Assembly: GCA_964370085.1 (NCBI GenBank)
Contig: CAYJHI010000001.1
Location: 1-49,266 of the forward strand
Reading direction: 5' to 3'
Source: CARZYU01 sp964370085
GTDB lineage: Bacteria > Bacillota_I > Bacilli_A > RF39 > UBA660
DNA: 49,266 bases
The notes beneath the pieces were generated by a model. That model was not told where the DNA came from and did no database searches. It saw only the letters and a list, made by a program, of their open reading frames with translations. Position 1 is the stretch's first letter; every line of letters starts with the position of its first letter. Shown here one piece after another: positions 7,392 to 15,363 of this stretch. The position numbers and the translations under genes are program-made.

Positions 7392-7847
7392 AGAAAATAT
7401 TGTGTGTTTACTCTATTCGTACAGTTCTTTGTCTCATTTCTCCTGATAATGTATTTGGATAAAGAAATTAAAACTTGTAATATAACGAATGTCTCTATAC
7501 CAAATACAGTTATTAGAATTGAAAATTTAGCGTTTTATAATAACAAAATCTCTAATCTTAATTTAGGAGGTGGTATTCAATTTATTGGAATGAGTGCATT
7601 TCATACTAATAATCTCATTTCAGTAATTCTTCCTTCTAGTTTAAAAGATATTTGGTCTTTTGCATTTAGAGATAATGACTTGCATGAAATTGTTATACCT
7701 GAGAGTGTTTCTACTATTGGTAATAGGGTATTTTGGGAGAATCCTAATATGGAATATTTGTATATAGATGGTAAAGCTAGTTATAGTGATTTTGCCTCTA
7801 TTGAAAGTGATTGGTATTATAGTGGTACAGTTGTTTTTAGACCTTAA
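7383..7847 (+). CDS. BspA-type leucine-rich repeat protein, probably a remnant
   Basis: A 154-residue frame with about four BspA-like (LRR_5) repeats: blocks such as ITNVSIPNTV, ISNLNLGGGI, LISVILPSS and LHEIVIPESV recur every 20-24 residues. Such repeats normally form long surface adhesins. The N-terminus has a hydrophobic stretch (about residues 8-25). The only in-frame upstream start is a TTG inside an inverted repeat with no ribosome-binding site, and the ATG at 7449 also lacks one. There is no anchor, and the protein is far shorter than family members. A decayed or truncated gene is likely; a small exported LRR protein is the alternative. Confidence 0.5.
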   Translation: MYTRKYCVFTLFVQFFVSFLLIMYLDKEIKTCNITNVSIPNTVIRIENLAFYNNKISNLNLGGGIQFIGMSAFHTNNLISVILPSSLKDIWSFAFRDNDLHEIVIPESVSTIGNRVFWENPNMEYLYIDGKASYSDFASIESDWYYSGTVVFRP

Positions 7848-7849
7848 TT

Positions 7850-7880
7850 AAAATAAAGAACTTTAAGTTTTTATTTTTTT
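7850..7880 (+). terminator. Terminator before ackA
   Basis: Outer arms AAAATAAA / TTTATTTT enclosing an inner AACT-TTA-AGTT hairpin, then T-rich sequence. AT-only outer stem, so moderate strength. Confidence 0.5.
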
Positions 7881-7920
7881 CTTTTTGTAGTATAATTATA
7901 TTATTAGAAAAGAGGAAATT

Positions 7921-9096
7921 ATGAAAATTATATGTATTAATGCAGGTAGTAGTTCTTTAAAGTTTACTTTATTTGATATGGATACAGAGAGTGATATTGC
8001 ATCTGGGTTATTTGAACGTATAGGGATTGATGGTAGTAACTATAAGATTACTTATGGTGAATCTGTTGATAAATGTGATATTGTTCTTAGTGACCATAGG
8101 GAAGCTGTTAATATTTTATTAGATAAATTGGTTTCTTTAGGTATTATTGCTAGTTTATCTGAAATAGAAGGTATTGGTCATCGTGTTGTTAGTGGTGGTG
8201 AGAAGTATAGTGCTTCTATTATAATAAATGATGTGGTTGTTGAGGATTTAGTTTCTTTAACTGATTTTGCACCTTTACATAATCCAGCTCATGTACTTGG
8301 TATTAATGCTTGTAGAGAAGCTTTACCTAATGTACCAATGGTTGCAGTTTTTGATACGGCTTTTCATCAAACAATGGATGAGGTTAGTTATTTATATCCA
8401 GTACCATATTCATGGTATACGGATTTTGGTGTTCGTAAATATGGAGCACATGGAACATCTCACAGATATATCGCGAAGAAGATTAGTGAATATTTAGGTC
8501 GTGAGGATTTGAAAATTATTAATTGTCACTTGGGTAATGGTTCTAGTATATGTGCCATAAAGGATGGTAAGTGTGTTGATACATCAATGGGTCTTACTCC
8601 ATTAGCAGGTGTTATGATGGGAACTCGTTCTGGGGATATTGATCCTTCTATTATACCTTTTGTGATGGATAAAACTGGTATGAGTGCTGCTGAAGTTATA
8701 TCAGACTTAAATCGTAAATCTGGTTTACTTGGACTTGGTTTAATTAGTAGTGATGCTAGAGATAATGTTAATGCTACTAATGATGGTAATAAACAAGCAC
8801 TTATTGCGACAGAGAAATTAGTTAGAACTGTGGTTAACTATATATCTAGTTATTATGTTTTATTAGGTGGAGCTGATGTTATTACTTTTACAGCGGGTAT
8901 TGGAGAAAAAAGTATTTATTTGCGTACGCGTATTATTGAATCTTTAAGTGCTTTAGGTTATGAACTAGATGATTCTACTAAAGATGCTTTTGGTGAGTTT
9001 GCTAAACTTAGTAAAGATGGTACACCTTTAATGTATGTAGTACCAACAAATGAAGAATTAATGATTGCAAGAGATACATTAGAGTTAATTAGATAG
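7921..9096 (+). CDS. ackA: Acetate kinase
   Basis: A 391-residue ASKHA-fold kinase that interconverts acetyl phosphate + ADP and acetate + ATP, the ATP-yielding end of mixed-acid fermentation. It begins with the phosphate-1 motif INAGSSSLKF and has HNPAH (about 120-124), VFDTAFHQT, YGAHGTSHRY, NCHLGNGSS, MGLTPLAGVMMGTRSGDIDP and FTAGIGEKS, so all signature blocks are present. AGAGGAAAT ribosome-binding site; a TATAAT box lies at 7891-7896. No pta is in the window. nrnA follows after 9 nt, suggesting co-transcription. Confidence 0.97.
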   Translation: MKIICINAGSSSLKFTLFDMDTESDIASGLFERIGIDGSNYKITYGESVDKCDIVLSDHREAVNILLDKLVSLGIIASLSEIEGIGHRVVSGGEKYSASIIINDVVVEDLVSLTDFAPLHNPAHVLGINACREALPNVPMVAVFDTAFHQTMDEVSYLYPVPYSWYTDFGVRKYGAHGTSHRYIAKKISEYLGREDLKIINCHLGNGSSICAIKDGKCVDTSMGLTPLAGVMMGTRSGDIDPSIIPFVMDKTGMSAAEVISDLNRKSGLLGLGLISSDARDNVNATNDGNKQALIATEKLVRTVVNYISSYYVLLGGADVITFTAGIGEKSIYLRTRIIESLSALGYELDDSTKDAFGEFAKLSKDGTPLMYVVPTNEELMIARDTLELIR

Positions 9097-9105
9097 GAAG
9101 TTAGA

Positions 9106-10074
9106 ATGATAAAAAGAATATACAAAACAATTAAAAATTACGATAAAATAGTGGTTGCTAGACATATAGGTGTTGATCCAGATGCAATGGCTAGTCAAAT
9201 AGCTCTTAAAGAAGCTATTTTATCTACTTTTCCTGATAAGCAAGTATTTGCTTTAGGAAATGGGAGTGCTAAGTTTAATTACTTAGGTAGATTAGATAAA
9301 ATACCAGATAATTTAGATGATGCTTTATTAATAGTGGTAGATACACCTGATATGAAAAGGATTGATTTACCTACTTTGAAAGGTTATAAAGAAATTATTA
9401 AAATAGATCATCATCCTTTTGTAGAGAAGTTTTCTGATCTTGAATATATAGATACCAATGCTTCTAGTGCATGTGAAATTATTATGCATATACTTGAAGA
9501 AACAAAGTTAGAATGTAACAGAAGTATTGCTGAAAAATTATTTTTAGGGTTAGTATCTGATTCTAATCGTTTCTTGTTTAATAATACGTCTTCTAAAACT
9601 TTTGAAATAGTAGGACGTTATATGGAGAAATATAAGTTTGATATTGCAGATTTATACTCTAACTTATATATGCGTAGTATTGTGGAAGTTAAATTCCAAG
9701 GCTTTTGTCAACAAATTATGGAAGTAACTGATAACGGTTTGGGTTCTATTATATTAAAGGATGCAGATTTAGTTAAATATGGTGTTGATACTGCTGCTTC
9801 TGGTAATATGATTAATAATTTTAATTATATTAGTGAAGTATTGGTATGGGTGTCAGTGACAGAAGATTTGAAAAATGATATAATACGTATTAATATTCGT
9901 TCTAGAGGGCCTGAGGTTAATATGATTGCTGAAAAATATAATGGTGGTGGTCATAAACTTGCTAGTGGTGCTAGAGTTAAAACTTTTAAAGAAGTGGATG
10001 AATTATTAGAAGATTTAGATTTTGTTTGTAAAAAATATAAGGAAAGGTTAAATGGTGAAATAGTTGAAAATTAA
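9106..10074 (+). CDS. nrnA: DHH/DHHA1 phosphoesterase, NrnA-type nanoRNase / pAp phosphatase
   Basis: A 322-residue DHH-family protein. Metal-binding motifs: H20-x3-D24-x-D26 (HIGVDPD), VVDTPD near 80, IDHHP (about 103-107) and SDSNR (about 149). The C-terminal DHHA1 domain ends in GGGHKLASGA. In Bacilli this protein degrades 2-5 nt RNAs and 3'-phosphoadenosine 5'-phosphate. The distinction from cyclic-di-nucleotide phosphodiesterases rests on the short architecture with no GGDEF, PAS or membrane segments. It lies next to ackA, as ytqI/nrnA does in Bacillus, and its last codons overlap the engB start. Confidence 0.88.
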   Translation: MIKRIYKTIKNYDKIVVARHIGVDPDAMASQIALKEAILSTFPDKQVFALGNGSAKFNYLGRLDKIPDNLDDALLIVVDTPDMKRIDLPTLKGYKEIIKIDHHPFVEKFSDLEYIDTNASSACEIIMHILEETKLECNRSIAEKLFLGLVSDSNRFLFNNTSSKTFEIVGRYMEKYKFDIADLYSNLYMRSIVEVKFQGFCQQIMEVTDNGLGSIILKDADLVKYGVDTAASGNMINNFNYISEVLVWVSVTEDLKNDIIRINIRSRGPEVNMIAEKYNGGGHKLASGARVKTFKEVDELLEDLDFVCKKYKERLNGEIVEN

Positions 10075-10657
10075 TAAAGTAGAACTTGATGTATTAGCAG
10101 TTAGAAGAAGTCAATATCCAACTAAAATTCGACCTGAATTTTTATTAGTGGGACGTAGTAATGTAGGTAAAAGTAGTTTTATAAATACAATTATGGGAAG
10201 AAAAGCATTGGCAAAGATATCTTCTCGTCCTGGTAAAACACAAACACTTAATTTTTATTTAGCAAATGATGAGTTTTATTTCGTAGATGTTCCTGGTTAT
10301 GGATATGCTGCTGTTAATAAGAAGACACAACAAAAGTTTGGAATGATGATAGAAGAGTATTTAGAAAAAAGAGAACAATTAAAAAGAGTATTCATGTTAG
10401 TTGATTTTAGGCATAAACCTAGTGAAGATGATGTGATTATGTATAATTTTTTAAAGTATTATAATATTCCTGTTACTATAGTTGCAACTAAAGTAGATAA
10501 AATAGGTACAACAAAAAGAGAAAAACAAACTAAGATTATCAATGATACACTAGATTTAGTAATGGGAGATGATTTAATATTATTCTCTAGTGTTACTAAA
10601 ATGGGTGCAGATAAAGTACTTAATAAATTAGATGATTTAGTTATAGAGACTATTTAG
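10064..10657 (+). CDS. engB: Ribosome biogenesis GTPase EngB (YsxC)
   Basis: A 197-residue small GTPase needed for late assembly of the 50S subunit. G1 GRSNVGKSS (about 29-37), G2 SRPGKTQTLNFY, G3 DVPGYGYA, G4 ATKVDK and G5 FSSVTK are all recognisable. The start is a TTG at 10064, supported by GGTGAA just upstream; it overlaps the nrnA stop by 11 nt, so translation is probably coupled. No ATG lies near the conserved N-terminus. The gene is closed by a small terminator. Confidence 0.95.
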   Translation: MKINKVELDVLAVRRSQYPTKIRPEFLLVGRSNVGKSSFINTIMGRKALAKISSRPGKTQTLNFYLANDEFYFVDVPGYGYAAVNKKTQQKFGMMIEEYLEKREQLKRVFMLVDFRHKPSEDDVIMYNFLKYYNIPVTIVATKVDKIGTTKREKQTKIINDTLDLVMGDDLILFSSVTKMGADKVLNKLDDLVIETI

Positions 10658-10668
10658 TCTTTTTTTTA
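10647..10668 (+). terminator. engB terminator
   Basis: AGACT-ATTT-AGTCT followed by T8; it contains the engB stop codon. Confidence 0.65.
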
Positions 10669-10712
10669 TTTCTTTTTTTAAACTTTAACATATTATATCT
10701 TAGGTGATTAAA

Positions 10713-11195
10713 GTGCGTTTAGAATTAGTTAGCGATAATGAGTTTGTTGTTTTTATTAATAGTTTGTATTTTCCTATTGATGAAGGTTTAGATAAGCAAA
10801 ATTTATCTAGAACTATTAAGTCATTACTTTCTAAGTTAGATAAAAATTATAATTTATCTTTAAAAGGTTATTATAAAGTAAGTATATATCATAATAAGAA
10901 AATAGGAAGTTATTTGGTATTAGAAAAGTTAGAAGATTTTATTATAGATGTTACTACTATTGATTTGAGAGTAATAGCTTATTTAAATGAAGAGTTTTTA
11001 TTAGAGTTTGATGATTATGAAAAGATACCTTTAGGTAAAAGTATCTTCTATCTTAATAATATGTATTATTTAAGTGTTAATGATGTTAGTGATGAAGAGA
11101 TATTATCACTTTGTGATTGGAGTAGGATTGTATATGGGGATGTTGTTTCTAATATTAAAAGAGTTGGGAAGAAATTAAAAACAATTGCTCTATAG
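10713..11195 (+). CDS. Hypothetical protein, 160 aa
   Basis: I do not recognise the family. The best start is the GTG at 10713, 5 nt after AGGTGA; the GTG at 10704 lies inside that ribosome-binding site. The protein begins MRLELVSDNEFVVFINSLYF and is a mixed alpha/beta sequence with acidic and aromatic patches, one cysteine, and no membrane segment or signal peptide. A WSR..YGDVVSNIKRVGKK motif ends it. It converges on spoIVA: its stop (11193-11195) directly abuts the spoIVA stop (11190-11192 on the other strand). A role in sporulation is possible from position only. Confidence 0.65.
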   Translation: MRLELVSDNEFVVFINSLYFPIDEGLDKQNLSRTIKSLLSKLDKNYNLSLKGYYKVSIYHNKKIGSYLVLEKLEDFIIDVTTIDLRVIAYLNEEFLLEFDDYEKIPLGKSIFYLNNMYYLSVNDVSDEEILSLCDWSRIVYGDVVSNIKRVGKKLKTIAL

Positions 11196-11203
11196 AACAA
11201 TTG
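11176..11203 (-). terminator. spoIVA terminator
   Basis: Read on the minus strand: CAATTGTTC-TATA-GAGCAATTG (one G-U pair) followed by TTTTT. The stem includes both convergent stop codons. Confidence 0.6.
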
Positions 11204-12665
11204 CTAGCATATTATTGGCACCTCTATTAACTACTTTAGATAATGTTTGTTGTAATTTATATCTAATGTTGTCTGGCATTAGAGATATTTTAGATTGGAT
11301 TCCTTCTTGGACAATTACATCTAAGCTTCTTCCAAATATTTCACTTTTCCAAATATTAGATGGTTCTGTTTCGTAATCTTTCATTAAATAATTTATTAAC
11401 TCTTTACTTTGAACTTCACTTCCTATAATAGGCTCAAATGTTGAATTGACATCTACTCTTATCATATGAATAGATGGAGCGACTGCTTTTAGTTTTACAC
11501 CATATCTTGATCCTTGTTTTATTATTTCAGGAGTTTCTAATTTCATGTCTTGTAGTGAAGGTGTTGCTACTCCGTATCCTGTTTGTTTAACCATTTTTAG
11601 GGCATATTTTATTTGATCATATTCTTTTTTAGCTTCGTTATATTCTTGGAATAAAGATAATAATTCAGCTTTATTTTTAACATCTATTTTGATAATGTCA
11701 GTTAATACTTGATTATATAAATGGGATGGTGCTGTTAAATTAATAGTAACAGTTCCAGTAGATGGATCTACTTCAGATAAATAAGCTTTTTCTATTAATT
11801 CATTATTAGTAAAATGTTTTATAATATATTCTACGTCTTTTAATTTATCTATTTCAATAACACTTTCTTTGATTGAATCGATATAACTTTTTTTAATAGG
11901 GTGGTCATGATTTAAAATAGCAATCCATTCGGGCATGTTTATTTGTACTTCTAAAATAGGAAATTCATATAGTGCTTCTTTTAGGATTGTATAGATGTCT
12001 TTTTCGTTCATTCCTTCTATGTTGATAGGAAGTACTGGTACTTGATGTTCTTCTTTTAAAGAGTTTGCTAATCTTTCTGTTTCTGGTAGCATAGGGTGTG
12101 TTGTATTTAATACTACAATAAATGGTTTGTTAATATCTTTTAATTCATTTATTACTCTTGTTTCAGCTTCGATATAATCATTTCGTTTAAACTCTCCAAT
12201 AGATCCATCTGTTGTTACTACTATACCTATAGTTGAATGATCTTTAATTACTTTTTCAGTGCCTAGTTCTGCTGCTTCTACAAATGGTATTACATCATCA
12301 TACCATGGTGTTTTGACCATTCTTGGTCCGTTATCATCTTCGGCCCCTTTAGCATCATCTATTAGATATCCTACACAGTCAATCATTCTTATTTGGCAAT
12401 CAAAATCATCTATTTTTATTTTTGCAGCATTGTTAGGTACAAACTTCGGTTCAGTAGTCATAATAGTTTTTCCGCCTGCACTTTGTGGTATTTCATCTAA
12501 TGCTCTTTTTCTTTCATATTCATCTTCAATGTTAGGAACAATTAATGTTTCAACCACTTTTTTTATGAATGTACTTTTACCAGTTCTCACTGCTCCAACG
12601 ACACCTAGATAGATATCACCGCCAGTTCTCTTAGCGATGTTTTGTATAATTTCATATTTTTCCAT
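11190..12665 (-). CDS. spoIVA: Stage IV sporulation protein A (spore coat basement ATPase)
   Basis: A 491-residue SpoIVA (Bacillus form 492). SpoIVA hydrolyses ATP to polymerise on the forespore surface as the platform on which the coat is built and from which cortex assembly is licensed. A TRAFAC-type P-loop GAVRTGKS lies at 24-31. The middle and C-terminal domains match in length, and the C-terminus NRGANNMLAIVL is the conserved tail needed for localisation. A GGTGATAAG ribosome-binding site precedes the ATG, and a good sigma-E-like promoter lies about 40 nt upstream. The der-spoIVA-HU neighbourhood is conserved with Bacillus. The small SpoVM partner is not identified in the window. Confidence 0.97.
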   Translation of the reverse strand: MEKYEIIQNIAKRTGGDIYLGVVGAVRTGKSTFIKKVVETLIVPNIEDEYERKRALDEIPQSAGGKTIMTTEPKFVPNNAAKIKIDDFDCQIRMIDCVGYLIDDAKGAEDDNGPRMVKTPWYDDVIPFVEAAELGTEKVIKDHSTIGIVVTTDGSIGEFKRNDYIEAETRVINELKDINKPFIVVLNTTHPMLPETERLANSLKEEHQVPVLPINIEGMNEKDIYTILKEALYEFPILEVQINMPEWIAILNHDHPIKKSYIDSIKESVIEIDKLKDVEYIIKHFTNNELIEKAYLSEVDPSTGTVTINLTAPSHLYNQVLTDIIKIDVKNKAELLSLFQEYNEAKKEYDQIKYALKMVKQTGYGVATPSLQDMKLETPEIIKQGSRYGVKLKAVAPSIHMIRVDVNSTFEPIIGSEVQSKELINYLMKDYETEPSNIWKSEIFGRSLDVIVQEGIQSKISLMPDNIRYKLQQTLSKVVNRGANNMLAIVL

Positions 12666-12701
12666 CTTATCACCTTTTCTTTTTATTCATTTAACTCTAT
12701 G

Positions 12702-12731
12702 TCTTTATGATATAAAAAGAACAAAATATTA
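12702..12731 (-). promoter_or_regulatory. Sigma-E-like (mother cell) promoter of spoIVA
   Basis: On the minus strand: TAATATT (12731-12725; full match to the sigma-E -35 KMATATT), 15 nt, then CATAAAGA (12709-12702; 5 of 7 fixed positions of CATACANT). Expected start about 30 nt upstream of the spoIVA ATG. spoIVA is sigma-E-dependent in Bacillus. Confidence 0.6.
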
Positions 12732-12759
12732 CAAAAAAAATCTAATATAAATTAGATTT
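12732..12759 (-). terminator. spoVIF terminator
   Basis: On the minus strand: AAATCTAAT-TTAT-ATTAGATTT then a T tract. It starts in the spoVIF stop codon and separates spoVIF from the spoIVA promoter. Confidence 0.7.
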
Positions 12760-12997
12760 AAAGCATTTTATCTATATCTTTAGGAATATCGTCATTAACA
12801 ATAGTATTGATAATTTTATTGGTTTTTTCTTCACTTATTTCTTTTCCTGTTAAAGTACCTATTTCTTTAATAACATCTTTTAGTGTGTCTTTATCTTTTA
12901 AGTTATTAGCTTGAAGTTTACTAGCAAGTGACATAATTGTGTCTTTGTTTATGTTAGTTTTAGCTTCAATTTTTTTGAATAGAGCATTTTTAAACAT
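12758..12997 (-). CDS. spoVIF: Stage VI sporulation protein F
   Basis: A 79-residue protein matching the SpoVIF family in length and pattern: FKKIEAKTNINKD...IMSLASKLQ near the start, LKDVIKEIGTLTGKEIS in the middle and INDDIPKDIDKML-type ending. In Bacillus SpoVIF is a late mother-cell protein needed for assembly of coat proteins that depend on GerE. Its GGAGGAGAT ribosome-binding site forms the 3' arm of a perfect 15-bp hairpin ending one base before the ATG, and a sigma-K-type promoter overlaps the hairpin. It lies between a small coiled-coil gene and spoIVA on the same strand, and has its own terminator. Confidence 0.85.
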   Translation of the reverse strand: MFKNALFKKIEAKTNINKDTIMSLASKLQANNLKDKDTLKDVIKEIGTLTGKEISEEKTNKIINTIVNDDIPKDIDKML

Positions 12998-13038
12998 AAT
13001 ATCTCCTCCAATACTAATATATGATTGGAGGAGATATT
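12998..13038 (-). promoter_or_regulatory. Hairpin sequestering the spoVIF ribosome-binding site
   Basis: Perfect 15-bp arms (12998-13012 and 13024-13038) around an 11-nt loop. On the minus strand the 3' arm is ATTGGAGGAGATATT, directly followed by the spoVIF ATG. There is no T tract, so it is not a terminator; a transcript arriving from der would have its Shine-Dalgarno paired. Confidence 0.7.
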
Positions 13039-13041
13039 TGT
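13015..13041 (-). promoter_or_regulatory. Sigma-K-like promoter of spoVIF
   Basis: On the minus strand: AC (13041-13040), 16 nt, CATATATTA (13023-13015), matching AC - 16-17 nt - CATANNNTA. The expected start (about 13008-13012) falls just before the Shine-Dalgarno, so the transcript would lack the blocking 5' hairpin arm. Confidence 0.55.
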
Positions 13042-13043
13042 TA

Positions 13044-13262
13044 CTAATATAAATGTTCTTGGTACTTATCTCTTTCTTTAATAAGTTCTTTTACTTTTTG
13101 TTGATATTCTTCTGAAGAAATCATTTTCTTTTGATATCTTTCTTCTAATATATCTAATGATTTTTGAATTGATTCTAAATGGGCATTTGGTTGAGATTTA
13201 ACTGATGTGTTTTTAAATAAATCTTTTCCAAAGTTTTTATTAGCATGAAAGCCATTTAACAT
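13044..13262 (-). CDS. Small helical protein with SHOCT-like C-terminus, 72 aa
   Basis: Starts in the der stop (TAATG overlap), so it is translationally coupled to der. It begins MLNGFHANKNFGKDLF. Its last 45 residues form amphipathic helices with ...LEERYQKKMISSEEYQQKVKELIKER, similar in pattern to the short C-terminal (SHOCT-type) helical hairpin. No membrane segment. The function is unknown and the SHOCT label is only a resemblance. It lies 46 nt before the spoVIF start. Confidence 0.65.
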   Translation of the reverse strand: MLNGFHANKNFGKDLFKNTSVKSQPNAHLESIQKSLDILEERYQKKMISSEEYQQKVKELIKERDKYQEHLY

Positions 13263-14569
13263 TAATCATCACTCCTGTTTTTAAATTGTATTACAATAGG
13301 TGTTCCTTCTAATTCAAAGTTTTCTCTTAATTTATTTTCTAAGTATCTTTCATATGAGAAGTGAACCAGTTTCTTATTATTAACTCTTAAAGTGAATTTA
13401 GGTGGTTTAGTACCTGATTGACTTGAGAAAAATATTTTTAAACGATTTGTTTTATAACTAGGTGGTAAATTTAATTGATAAGCATCCATAATTACATCGT
13501 TTAAAATACTTGTTTTTATTTCTCTAGAGATATTTTCTTTTACTTTTACTATTTCTGGCATTAATGTATGAATTCTTTTTTTTGTTAATGCTGATAGGAA
13601 AACAACTGGGGCATATGTTAAGAATTGAAACTCACTTCTAACTAATTTTGTATAATCCTTTATTGTTTCTTCATCTACGGTGTCCCATTTATTAACTACT
13701 AGTATAATACCTTTACCTTTTTCAATAGCATATCCTGCGATATGTTTGTCATGTTCTTTAATACCTTCTTCTGCATTGATTACTACTAAACAAATATCAC
13801 TTTTATCAATTGATTGCATTGATCTTAATAAACTGTACTTTTCGATAGATTCAAAGATTCTTCCTCTTTTACGCATACCTGCAGTATCAATTACAACATA
13901 TTCTTCTCCATCATATTTAAAAACTGAATCAATAGAATCTCTAGTTGTACCTGCAACATCACTTACAACAACACGTTCTTCTTGAAGTAGGGCATTAGTA
14001 AGACTACTTTTACCAACGTTAGGTCTTCCTATAATACAAAATTTTGTTCTGTCATCGGTAATTTCTTGTTCATTTTCATTGAAACCTTCACATATTTCAT
14101 CTAATAAAGTGACAAACCCAGTATTATGGATACCACTGACAGGAATGTAGTGTTCAAATCCTAATTCATAGAAATCGTATAAATTATCTTTACTAGCATT
14201 GTTATCTACTTTGTTAATTGCCACGATTATTTTCTTCTTAGATCTTCTTAATATATCTCTAACAGCATAATCATTGATAGTTAATCCTTCTTTTGCATCA
14301 ACGATGAAAACAATGACATCTGCTTCATTAATAGCGATTTCAGCTTGTATTTTTATTTCATCATTAAATAGTTCTTCTCCTACATCAATACCTCCTGTAT
14401 CGATAAGATTAAAACGATAGTTGCTATAGGTTACTTCTTGATATAAACGGTCTCTTGTTACGCCTGGTGTATCTTCAATAATAGCAAGTCGTCTTCCACA
14501 TATTTTATTGAATAGTGTACTTTTACCAACATTGGGACGACCAACTAGTGCGACTGTAGGTAGTTTCAT
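13262..14569 (-). CDS. der: Ribosome assembly GTPase Der (EngA)
   Basis: A 435-residue protein with two tandem Era-like GTPase domains and a C-terminal KH-like domain. First P-loop GRPNVGKS at 10-17, with DTPGVTRDR and DTGG; second P-loop GRPNVGKS near 180, with DTAGMRKRGR and NKWD. It acts in maturation of the 50S subunit. The ATG at 14569 (MKLPTVALVG) is chosen because it matches the usual N-terminus and has GGCGGG upstream; the longer frame adds 17 unconserved residues. First gene of der - small ORF - spoVIF on this strand. The C-terminal SYERYLENKLRE block is typical. Confidence 0.97.
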   Translation of the reverse strand: MKLPTVALVGRPNVGKSTLFNKICGRRLAIIEDTPGVTRDRLYQEVTYSNYRFNLIDTGGIDVGEELFNDEIKIQAEIAINEADVIVFIVDAKEGLTINDYAVRDILRRSKKKIIVAINKVDNNASKDNLYDFYELGFEHYIPVSGIHNTGFVTLLDEICEGFNENEQEITDDRTKFCIIGRPNVGKSSLTNALLQEERVVVSDVAGTTRDSIDSVFKYDGEEYVVIDTAGMRKRGRIFESIEKYSLLRSMQSIDKSDICLVVINAEEGIKEHDKHIAGYAIEKGKGIILVVNKWDTVDEETIKDYTKLVRSEFQFLTYAPVVFLSALTKKRIHTLMPEIVKVKENISREIKTSILNDVIMDAYQLNLPPSYKTNRLKIFFSSQSGTKPPKFTLRVNNKKLVHFSYERYLENKLRENFELEGTPIVIQFKNRSDD

Positions 14570-14682
14570 AATATCCCGCCTTTCTTGGCTAATTATAACA
14601 TATTTTGTAAGATTTAACAACTAAGATATTATTTTGTCTTTATTCATGTTATACTTTTAATATAGTGAAAGGAGATTTTATT

Positions 14683-15363
14683 ATGAAGAAAACAGTAGAA
14701 TGGTTTAATAATCCTAACTTAATTGTTAATATGATGATAGGTTTATTAGCTATTGGTATATTAATATCACAGACAGTTGCAATTAGATCAGGTTTAGATT
14801 TTCAACAGGCAGTTAATCAATTATTTAATGATAATAGTGTTTATACTATATATCTGGTGTATTTTGTTTCATTAAACTTTAAGTTTGGAAAAAGACATTT
14901 TGATGCTTTAAGTGTTGTTATGTTTGTATTTCAGTCAATTATTTTGTTAACTTCGCTTTTAAATATTATTCAAGCGGTGGGGTTGATATCGATATTTGAT
15001 TTTATTATGCATGTAGCATTATGGTTATATATTAGTAATTCATTAATTAAGAGAACTAGTTTTTGGAAGAATTTGAATTTAGAACAAGTATCTTTTACTT
15101 TTATTAAAAATATAGATTATTTTTATATTGTAGTGGCATCTAGTTTAATAATTTTAATATTAGGTTTAATAGGGTCGTTAGACTTTAATTATGTTTTAAT
15201 TATTTTACTTGATTGTTTAGTTTATATTGGAGTAGCTAGATACTTATATTTATTTAGTAAATATTTTGAAGATAAAAATAAACAGGAAGAAGTTGAAGAA
15301 GAAATAATAGTAGCTTCTACTGTTAAAACTAAAAAGAAGAAAAAGGGTGATGTAAATGGCTAA
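14683..15363 (+). CDS. Hypothetical multi-pass membrane protein, 226 aa
   Basis: Start at the ATG 14683, with GAAAGGAGA 8 nt upstream (a GTG 6 codons earlier would place the start before that site). About five or six hydrophobic helices (near residues 14-34, 52-66, 76-97, 103-121, 149-168 and 170-188), then a charged tail rich in Glu and ending in poly-Lys (KTKKKKK), presumably cytoplasmic. I do not recognise the family. It overlaps the next gene by 8 nt, so the two form a small membrane-protein operon transcribed away from der. Confidence 0.7.
   Translation: MKKTVEWFNNPNLIVNMMIGLLAIGILISQTVAIRSGLDFQQAVNQLFNDNSVYTIYLVYFVSLNFKFGKRHFDALSVVMFVFQSIILLTSLLNIIQAVGLISIFDFIMHVALWLYISNSLIKRTSFWKNLNLEQVSFTFIKNIDYFYIVVASSLIILILGLIGSLDFNYVLIILLDCLVYIGVARYLYLFSKYFEDKNKQEEVEEEIIVASTVKTKKKKKGDVNG

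Noticed and set aside
12998..13038. The 15-bp inverted repeat before spoVIF as a terminator
   Set aside because: There is no T tract after it on either strand; it is directly followed by the spoVIF ATG.
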